Below are positions 59,053 through 64,000 of a DNA stretch of 64,000 nt, piece after piece. The stretch comes from an uncultured Caulobacterales bacterium. GTDB lineage: Bacteria > Pseudomonadota > Alphaproteobacteria > Caulobacterales > Caulobacteraceae. The notes beneath the pieces were generated by a model. That model was not told the origin of the DNA and did no database searches. It saw only the letters and a program-made list of their open reading frames with translations. Every line of letters starts with the position of its first letter. Position 1 is the first letter of the stretch. Position numbers and translations under genes: made by a program. The stretch covers positions 1 to 64,000 of the forward strand of contig CAIUMD010000047.1 of the NCBI GenBank assembly GCA_903900155.1, in the 5' to 3' direction.

Positions 59053-60270
59053 ATGCACGCGCCACTCAGCGCCACTGACCGTTCGACGGCGGCCCAGATC
59101 GGCGGCCGCAACGCCCCGATCGGCGCCTTGCGCGCCTTCATCACCCTGCTGGTGATCGCCCACCACACGGCGCTGGCCTACCACCCGTACGCGCCGCCGC
59201 CGAAGGCGTTCGACGCCCAGCCGATCCTGTGGACGGCGTTCCCGGTGGTGGATCCGCAGAAGTTCGGCGGATTCGGCCTCTTCACCCTGGTCAACGACAT
59301 GTTCTTCATGTCGCTGATGTTCTTCATCTCGGGACTCTTCGTCGCCGACGGCCTGCGGGCCAAGGGCGACGGCGGGTTCCTGAGAGGGAGGGTCCTGCGC
59401 CTGGGCGCCCCGTTCATCCTGGGCGTGGGACTGCTGGCGCCGCTGGCCTATTTTCCGGCATGGCTACAGGCGGGCGGGGCCAGTTCGCTCCCGGCCTTCG
59501 CGGACGCCTGGGTCCACCTGCCGTTCTGGCCCAGCGGCCCGGCCTGGTTCCTGTGGGTGCTGCTGGCCTTCGGCGCGATCGTGACGGCGATGCATCTGGT
59601 CGCGCCCGGCGTCATCGACGCCCTGGGCGGCCTGGCCAAGGGCGCCGAGCGCAAGCCGGCGCGGTTCTTCTGGGGCCTGGTCGCGCTGAGCGCTCTGTTC
59701 TACCTGCCGCTGGCCATGACCACGCCGTTCGGCCACTGGAGCCTGTGGGGGCCGTTCCTGTTCCAGACCGCCCGCATCGGCCACTACTTCGTCTACTACC
59801 TGGCCGGCGTCGCCGTTGGCGCGGCCGGCGTCGGCTACGGACTGACCGATCCGGAAGGCAAGCTCGCCAAGCGTTGGCAGCTCTGGCATCTGGCCCCGAT
59901 CCTGCCGATCGTCGGCGGCGTGGGGACCATGATCGTGGCCTTCTCGCCGAACCCGCCGCCCCGAGCTGTCCTGGACGTCGTGGGCGGGGTCAGCTTCTGC
60001 CTGGCCTGCGCGACCCTGTCCTTCGCGGCCCTGGCCACGTTCCTGCGCTTTGTCCGCAAGACCGGCCCGGTGGGCGCGAGCCTGCAGGCCAACGCCTACG
60101 GCATGTATCTGGTCCACTACGTCTTCACCTCGTGGTTGGCCTTCCTGCTGCTGCCGCAGAGCTGGGGCGGCCTGGCCAAGGGCTGCGTGGTCTTCGTGGG
60201 CGCGGTGGTCCTCAGCTGGCTGACGACCATGGTCCTGCGCCGCGCGCCGCTGTTGGGACGAATCCTGTGA
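59053..60270 (+). CDS. acyltransferase-3 family membrane protein (OpgC/MdoC-like)
   Basis: This 405-residue protein has about ten transmembrane helices and the acyltransferase-3 opening PIGALRAFITLLVIAHHTALAYHP, where the conserved Arg and His-His lie. The family O-acylates or O-succinylates envelope glycans. ATG 59053 follows GAGAGGGGAG. It heads a three-gene run with a membrane protein and a winged-helix regulator. An AT-rich promoter with a palindrome lies upstream. Confidence 0.87.
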   Translation: MHAPLSATDRSTAAQIGGRNAPIGALRAFITLLVIAHHTALAYHPYAPPPKAFDAQPILWTAFPVVDPQKFGGFGLFTLVNDMFFMSLMFFISGLFVADGLRAKGDGGFLRGRVLRLGAPFILGVGLLAPLAYFPAWLQAGGASSLPAFADAWVHLPFWPSGPAWFLWVLLAFGAIVTAMHLVAPGVIDALGGLAKGAERKPARFFWGLVALSALFYLPLAMTTPFGHWSLWGPFLFQTARIGHYFVYYLAGVAVGAAGVGYGLTDPEGKLAKRWQLWHLAPILPIVGGVGTMIVAFSPNPPPRAVLDVVGGVSFCLACATLSFAALATFLRFVRKTGPVGASLQANAYGMYLVHYVFTSWLAFLLLPQSWGGLAKGCVVFVGAVVLSWLTTMVLRRAPLLGRIL

Positions 60271-60305
60271 ACGGTCATGATGCGGCGCTGAAGGGGGCAA
60301 GGCCC

Positions 60306-60941
60306 ATGAACGACAAGCTGAAGACGGCCCAGGACGACCTGGCCTTCCTGCGCGGCCTGGCCGAAGGCGGCAACGAGCGCGGCGGGCTGGGCGTGGCCGG
60401 CGGCGCGCTCTACGGCTCGGCCGGCGTGCTCTACGGCGTCCAGACCCTGAGCTATTTCCTCCAGGAGCGGGGGCTTCTGGCGATGGGGGCGACCGGGAAC
60501 ATCGTGATGGCCTGGGCGCCGACGGTGATCTTCCTGGTCCTGATGACCATCGTCATCATCGTCGATCGCAAGAACCCCCAGCGCGGCGTCACCAACCGCG
60601 CCGTCAATGCGGCCTTTTCGGGCACGGGCATCGCCAACCTGGCGCTGGTCCTGGTCTTCGCCTCGGCCGCCATGCGCAATCACGACTTCCGCTACTGGCT
60701 GTTCCATCCGGCGGTGGTGTTCATCCTGCAGGGCGCGGTGTGGTACGTGGTCTTCGTGCTGCGCAAGCGGGCCTGGATGGCGCTGATCTCGATCGGCTGG
60801 CTGGTGTCGGGCGTGGCCATGGGGATGCTGATCCACCGCGCCGACCTCTACCTGGCGATCTCGACGTTCGGCCTCTTCGCGCTGATGGGAGGCCCCGGCT
60901 TCTTCATGATGCGCCAGGCCATGCTGCAGCGCGCCGCCTGA
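60306..60941 (+). CDS. integral membrane protein
   Basis: This 211-residue protein has about six hydrophobic segments (GGALYGSAGVLYGVQTLSYFL, WAPTVIFLVLMTIVIIVD, LALVLVFASAAM, PAVVFILQGAVWYVVFVL, LISIGWLVSGVAMGMLI, LFALMGGPGFFMM). A soluble N-terminus (KLKTAQDDLAFLRGLAEGG) precedes them. No family is recognised. A GTG at 60267 would overlap the previous stop as GTGA. ATG 60306 is preferred because of AAGGGGG upstream. It is paired with the following winged-helix regulator. Confidence 0.78.
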   Translation: MNDKLKTAQDDLAFLRGLAEGGNERGGLGVAGGALYGSAGVLYGVQTLSYFLQERGLLAMGATGNIVMAWAPTVIFLVLMTIVIIVDRKNPQRGVTNRAVNAAFSGTGIANLALVLVFASAAMRNHDFRYWLFHPAVVFILQGAVWYVVFVLRKRAWMALISIGWLVSGVAMGMLIHRADLYLAISTFGLFALMGGPGFFMMRQAMLQRAA

Positions 60942-60948
60942 GGCGATC

Positions 60949-61263
60949 GTGGCGCCCAAGTTCGACATCAGCGGGCTGGACGACGTCATCCATGGCCGGG
61001 TGCGGCTGGGCATCGTCGCCTATCTGGCCAGCGCCGAGGTGGCCGACTTCACCGAGCTGAAGACCCTGCTGGAGGTCACGCAAGGCAATCTGTCGATCCA
61101 CCTGCGCAAGCTGGAAGAGGCCGAGTACGTCTCGATCGACAAGAGCTTCGTGGGCCGCAAGCCCCTGACGCGCGTGCGCCTGACCGAGACGGGCCGGGCG
61201 GCCTTCGCCAGCTATCTGAAGGCGATGAGCCAACTGGTCGAGCAGGCGGGGGGCGGGGGCTAG
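60949..61263 (+). CDS. winged-helix transcriptional regulator (MarR/ArsR-like, HTH_27 type)
   Basis: This 104-residue protein is a single winged-helix domain: VIHGRVRLGIVAYLASAEVADFTELKTLLEVTQGNLSIHLRKLEEAEYV, the wing SFVGRKPLTRVRLTE, and a short dimer helix. Small regulators of this kind usually sit beside a membrane protein gene and repress the operon. The GTG start lies 7 bases after the membrane gene. Its stop overlaps gluQ by 4 bases, tail to tail. Confidence 0.87.
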   Translation: MAPKFDISGLDDVIHGRVRLGIVAYLASAEVADFTELKTLLEVTQGNLSIHLRKLEEAEYVSIDKSFVGRKPLTRVRLTETGRAAFASYLKAMSQLVEQAGGGG

Positions 61264-62099
61264 AACCCCAGTTCCGCCCGCAGCTCTGCGGGCGTCGTTC
61301 CAGCCGCCCGCAATTCCCGCAGCGTTTGAGCCTTGTCGCGCTTGGCGTACCGTTTGCCGTCCGGACCGACCAGCAGGCCATGATGGCGATAGGTCGGCGT
61401 CGGATAGCCGAGCAGGGCCTGCAGCAGGCGCTGGATGTGGGCGGCTTCGAACAGGTCGACGCCGCGGATCACGTGGCTGACGCCTTGCAGCGCGTCGTCA
61501 TGGACCACGGCCAGGTGGTAGGCGACGCCGACGTCCTTGCGGGCCAGGACGATGTCGCCGGCGGTCTCGGGGCGGGCCTGGATGACGCCGGTTTCGCCGT
61601 CGGGTCCCGCGCCCTGCTCAACGAAGGTCAGGCCCTCGAACCCGCCCAGGACCCGCCGCGCCGCCGCCAGCGACAACCGCCAGGCGAAAGCCTCGCCGCG
61701 GTCCAGGCGCCGGGCTTCCTCGTCGACGGGGAGGGGCGAGCCCACATACGGAACGGCCGGCTCATGCGGGGCGCGGCCGATGTCGATCTCCTTGCGGGTC
61801 TTGAAGCAGCGATAGACCAGGCCGCGCTCGCGCAGCGTCTCGATGGCCGCGTGGAAGTCGGCCAGGTGCTCGGACTGTCGGCGAACAGGCGTCTCCCACT
61901 CCAGCCCCAGCCAGGCCAGGTCCTCGAAGATCGCCGCGTCGTATTCCGGCCGGCAGCGGGTGGCGTCGATGTCCTCGATGCGTAGCAGGAAGCGGCCGCC
62001 GGCCTCGCGCGCGGCCCGATAGGCCGTGAGCGCGGAAAAAGCATGGCCGCGATGCAGGTAGCCCGTCGGCGACGGGGCGAACCGGGTGACGAGGCTCAC
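61260..62099 (-). CDS. gluQ: glutamyl-Q tRNA(Asp) synthetase
   Basis: This 279-residue truncated class I synthetase resembles GluRS catalytic cores without the anticodon-binding domain. The HIGH-like motif is PTGYLHRGHAFSAL and the KMSKS-like motif is GKRYAKRDKAQTL. It glutamylates queuosine in tRNA-Asp. The usual zinc-binding cysteines are not evident. The start is GTG 62099, one base past the TetR stop, so the two genes are co-transcribed. Confidence 0.92.
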   Translation of the reverse strand: MSLVTRFAPSPTGYLHRGHAFSALTAYRAAREAGGRFLLRIEDIDATRCRPEYDAAIFEDLAWLGLEWETPVRRQSEHLADFHAAIETLRERGLVYRCFKTRKEIDIGRAPHEPAVPYVGSPLPVDEEARRLDRGEAFAWRLSLAAARRVLGGFEGLTFVEQGAGPDGETGVIQARPETAGDIVLARKDVGVAYHLAVVHDDALQGVSHVIRGVDLFEAAHIQRLLQALLGYPTPTYRHHGLLVGPDGKRYAKRDKAQTLRELRAAGTTPAELRAELGF

Positions 62100-62100
62100 A

Positions 62101-62727
62101 TCAGTCCTGAGTGGCGGTGAACTTGGCGAACATGCCCAGGTGCTCGAACACCGCGCGCAGGAAGGCTTCCTCGCCGCCCAGTTGGGCCTTCAGCGGCGCG
62201 AACTGCTTGAAGCCGATCATCTCGGCCAGGCCGTGGCCGGCGCACCAGGCGGCGATGGTCGCCAGCTCCAGGTCGATCTCGCTGACGCCGCCGCCGGCAT
62301 TTTCGTCGATCGTATTGCGCACCTGACAATAGGCGCCGTCGTCCTTCAGTTGGTCGGGCAGAGCGTCCTTGTCGCGGGAGCGATCGTACATCACCCGATA
62401 CAGGGCCGGGTTGTCGCGGGCGAAGCAGACATAGGCCACGCCCAGATTGGTCATCCGCGCGCGGGAGTCCTGGGTCGAGGCGCGGGCGGTCGACAGGGCC
62501 AGGTCCAGCTCGTGCCAGCCTTCGTGGGCGACGGCTTCCAGCAGTTCGGCCTTGTCCTTGAAGTGGTGATAGGGCGCGGCGGGGCTGACCCCGGCCTCAC
62601 GCGCCACGGCCCGCAAGGACAGGGCGGCGGGGCCGTCCGTCTCCAGGATCTTGCGGGCGGCGTCGACCAGGGCGCGGCTCAGGTCGCCATGGTGATACGG
62701 GCGGGATTCGGCGGTCGCGGTGCTCAT
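62101..62727 (-). CDS. TetR-family transcriptional regulator
   Basis: This 208-residue protein has an N-terminal TetR helix-turn-helix (ALVDAARKILETDGPAALSLRAVAREAGVSPAAPYHHFKDKAELLEAV). The WHG-type C-terminal ligand domain (NLGVAYVCFARDNPALYRVMYD) matches the TetR_C_33 group. It is divergent from a 36-residue membrane peptide gene. A perfect 7-base-arm palindrome sits inside that gene's promoter and is the likely operator. Confidence 0.9.
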   Translation of the reverse strand: MSTATAESRPYHHGDLSRALVDAARKILETDGPAALSLRAVAREAGVSPAAPYHHFKDKAELLEAVAHEGWHELDLALSTARASTQDSRARMTNLGVAYVCFARDNPALYRVMYDRSRDKDALPDQLKDDGAYCQVRNTIDENAGGGVSEIDLELATIAAWCAGHGLAEMIGFKQFAPLKAQLGGEEAFLRAVFEHLGMFAKFTATQD

Positions 62728-62785
62728 CGGCCCTCACTGTAACCCCACCTTTCTAAAATTTCATCCAAACGCTGTAAAGATCATC

Positions 62786-62814
62786 TTGACGTCGTTTAGA
62801 TATGCGCTATCTAA
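62786..62814 (+). promoter_or_regulatory. promoter with TetR-type operator before the membrane micro-protein
   Basis: TTGACG (62786-62791) and TATCTA (62808-62813) with a 16-base spacer make a good sigma-70-type promoter. The palindrome TTAGATA-TGCGC-TATCTAA (62796-62814) covers the spacer and the -10 box, so a bound dimer would block transcription. Confidence 0.68.
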
Positions 62815-62881
62815 GCATCGTCCAGATTGGCTCGGCCAATCGCCCGCTGGGGGCGAGGACAACAAGAGAGGGACTATCGTC

Positions 62882-62992
62882 ATGCAACGCACGCTCAACG
62901 CCTTTGAAGCCGCTTTCGACCGTCTGGCCGCCGGCTACTTCCTCGTGATCGCCCTGGGCGTCGCCGCCGCCGTCGTCGGCGTGGCCATCTAA
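62882..62992 (+). CDS. 36-residue single-span membrane peptide
   Basis: The peptide begins MQRTLNAFEAAFDRLAAGYF and ends in a hydrophobic helix (LVIALGVAAAVVGVAI). GAGAGGGAC lies upstream of the ATG. It has its own promoter and operator and is followed by a large hairpin, so it is a real short gene rather than a chance ORF. No family is recognised. Control by the divergent TetR protein is inferred from the shared palindrome. Confidence 0.7.
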   Translation: MQRTLNAFEAAFDRLAAGYFLVIALGVAAAVVGVAI

Positions 62993-63010
62993 GGTTCGAT
63001 TGCTCGCGAA

Positions 63011-63059
63011 CGGCGGGGCGTCCCTGATCCCCCTATTCTTGGGGAGGGGAACCCCGCCG
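63011..63059 (+). terminator. large hairpin after the micro-protein gene
   Basis: CGGCGGGG and CCCCGCCG form the outer stem. TCCC and CCCC pair with GGGG and GGGA inside. It begins 19 bases after the micro-protein stop and probably ends that transcript. Confidence 0.5.
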
Positions 63060-63178
63060 CCGCGTTCGGCTTGAACCGTTCCGGAGACGGAGCTAACCAA
63101 GCCAGGACGCGTTAGGCCTTAGACGCCGCAACACCGTCGTGCGTCCCAGGCTTTCTCCATGATCCAAGACTTCTTCCG

Positions 63179-63661
63179 ATGAGCGTCGCCTTCACCAAAG
63201 AGGGCGACAGCGAGGCCTTCGCGGCGGACCTGCCCGATCGCCCGATCTCGACCCATCCCAACCTGGTGACGCCCGAAGGGCTCGAGCAGATCGAGTCTGA
63301 GTTGGCCGCCGCGCGCGCCGCCTACTCGACAGCCCAGAGCGTTGGCGGGGCCGCCGACGGCGACCGCACCGCCATGGCCCGCGCCACCCGCGACCTGCGC
63401 TACTGGTCCTCGCGCCGCGCCACCGCCCAGCTGATGGAGCGCGACCCGGCCAAGACCGTCGTGCAGTTCGGCGACCGGGTGACCTTCGAGCGCGAGGACG
63501 GCCGCGTGCAGACCTTCCGCATCGTCGGCGAGGACGAGGCCGATCCGACCCAGGGCTCGGTGTCCTACGTGGCGCCGATCGCCCGCGCTCTTCTTGGCAA
63601 GGCTGTCGGCGACGTGTCGCCGGCCCCAGGCGGCGAGATCGAGATCACCTCCATCGAATAG
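63179..63661 (+). CDS. GreA/GreB-family transcription elongation factor
   Basis: This 160-residue protein has an N-terminal coiled-coil part (VTPEGLEQIESELAAARAAYSTAQ, then DLRYWSSRRATAQLME) and the C-terminal FKBP-like Gre domain. The latter reads VVQFGDRVTFEREDGRVQTFRIVGEDEADPTQGSVSYVAPIARALLGKAVGDV. Gre factors rescue backtracked RNA polymerase. The conserved acidic tip of the coiled coil is not clear here, so it may be a GreB-like or non-cleaving relative. Confidence 0.87.
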   Translation: MSVAFTKEGDSEAFAADLPDRPISTHPNLVTPEGLEQIESELAAARAAYSTAQSVGGAADGDRTAMARATRDLRYWSSRRATAQLMERDPAKTVVQFGDRVTFEREDGRVQTFRIVGEDEADPTQGSVSYVAPIARALLGKAVGDVSPAPGGEIEITSIE

Positions 63662-63713
63662 TTCAGCAAGTTCCGGATTGTCAGCGGCCGCGGGGCAGGG
63701 TCCCTTGCCGTCG

Positions 63714-64000
63714 ATGTTCGTTCCGCCGACCGCCGCCGCCCTTCTGGAAGCCCGCAAGCATCTCGCCGCCGTCGACCCGGCCCTGGCGGCGATGGAGGCC
63801 GTGACCCCGGCGTTCGAATGGCGTGTCGGCCTGGGCGGCTTTCCGGGCCTCCTGAAGATGGTCGTGCAGCAGCAGGTCAGCCTGGCCTCGGCCGCCGCCA
63901 TCTGGGCGCGGGTCGAGGCGGGGTTGCCGCAGATGACGCCCGAGGCCGTGATGGCCCACGAGGACTCCTATCTGCTGACCCTGGGCCTTTCGCGTCCCAA
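63714..64000 (+). CDS. AlkA-type DNA-3-methyladenine glycosylase, N-terminal part
   Basis: The open frame runs off the window after about 95 codons. It contains the HhH-GPD superfamily start (GLGGFPGLLKMVVQQQVSLASAAAIWARVE), where the Q-Q-Q-V-S segment is typical of AlkA-like glycosylases that remove alkylated purines. The frame is not in the ORF track because it is incomplete. The start may be ATG 63714 or TTG 63705. Confidence 0.82.
   Translation, partial: MFVPPTAAALLEARKHLAAVDPALAAMEAVTPAFEWRVGLGGFPGLLKMVVQQQVSLASAAAIWARVEAGLPQMTPEAVMAHEDSYLLTLGLSRP

Noticed and set aside
1-64000. CRISPR array
   Set aside because: No series of regularly spaced direct repeats with unique spacers was seen; the repeats found are palindromic pairs or single duplications.

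Overview
The window is a high-GC alphaproteobacterial chromosome segment that reads as Caulobacter or a very close relative. Reasons: a GcrA cell-cycle regulator with CcrM-type GANTC sites around it, a DUF2093 protein, an HslO-argF-argD arginine block, an argH-lptM-lysA cluster, a ROSE-type RNA thermometer in front of an Hsp20 gene, and many translationally coupled genes with ATGA, GTGA or TTGA overlaps. It is mostly core chromosome, with several accessory insertions and decayed spots. All identifications come from reading the translations; no database search was possible.

Layout. 1-2.7 kb: the end of an IS5-type element, upp, a RES/Xre toxin-antitoxin pair and an exported nucleosidase-like protein. 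2.8-9.3 kb: single-domain response regulator, exported hypothetical, amidohydrolase, acetyltransferase, phosphomannomutase, KdsD-type isomerase, gpmA. 9.4-12.1 kb: two tandem pentapeptide-repeat paralogues. 12.1-15.2 kb: hsp20 with a sigma-32-like promoter and RNA thermometer, two paralogous exported methyltransferase-like proteins, an SCP2 protein. 15.1-17.7 kb: an alpha/beta hydrolase and an inositol-monophosphatase-family gene whose 3' ends are split by a small toxin-antitoxin cassette flanked by 25-bp direct repeats. 17.8-24.4 kb: XRE regulator, lipid A acyltransferase, receiver protein, M23 peptidase, DUF2093, xseA, gcrA, ABC-2 permease. 24.5-27.7 kb: argD, argF, hslO.

27.7-30.1 kb is the main accessory island: two unrecognised low-charge, Ser/Thr/Asn-rich proteins and an XRE regulator, all on the minus strand. 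30.2-39 kb: apaG, metZ, a long dCTP-deaminase-family protein, two TraB-type exported proteins, a membrane-protein/XRE operon with a repeated TGACAA operator, an alpha/beta hydrolase, an HD-domain protein and tRNA-Gly(CCC). 39-45.2 kb: S9 peptidase, CadC-like regulator, family 9 glycosidase, EF-hand protein and a hairpin-rich stretch that ends in a truncated ExbD-like gene. 45.2-48.1 kb: an aromatic amino-acid operon (chorismate mutase, hisC, tyrA). 48.2-54.4 kb: DUF2125, ChaC-like cyclotransferase, the overlapping ftsE-ftsX-ydcF-plsC operon, a zinc-ribbon membrane protein and hpt. 54.4-58.8 kb: lysA, lptM and argH, divergent from a TlpA-type thioredoxin and an acetyltransferase. 58.8-64 kb: an acyltransferase-3 operon with its own winged-helix regulator, gluQ, a TetR gene divergent from a 36-residue membrane peptide, a Gre-family factor and the start of an AlkA-type glycosylase.

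The strongest non-gene signals are: the sigma-32/ROSE arrangement at hsp20; the toxin-antitoxin cassette with exact flanking repeats; the TGACAA operator cluster; the perfect TetR palindrome inside a promoter for a micro-protein; several families of palindromic intergenic repeats; and two divergent gene pairs whose start codons abut or nearly touch.
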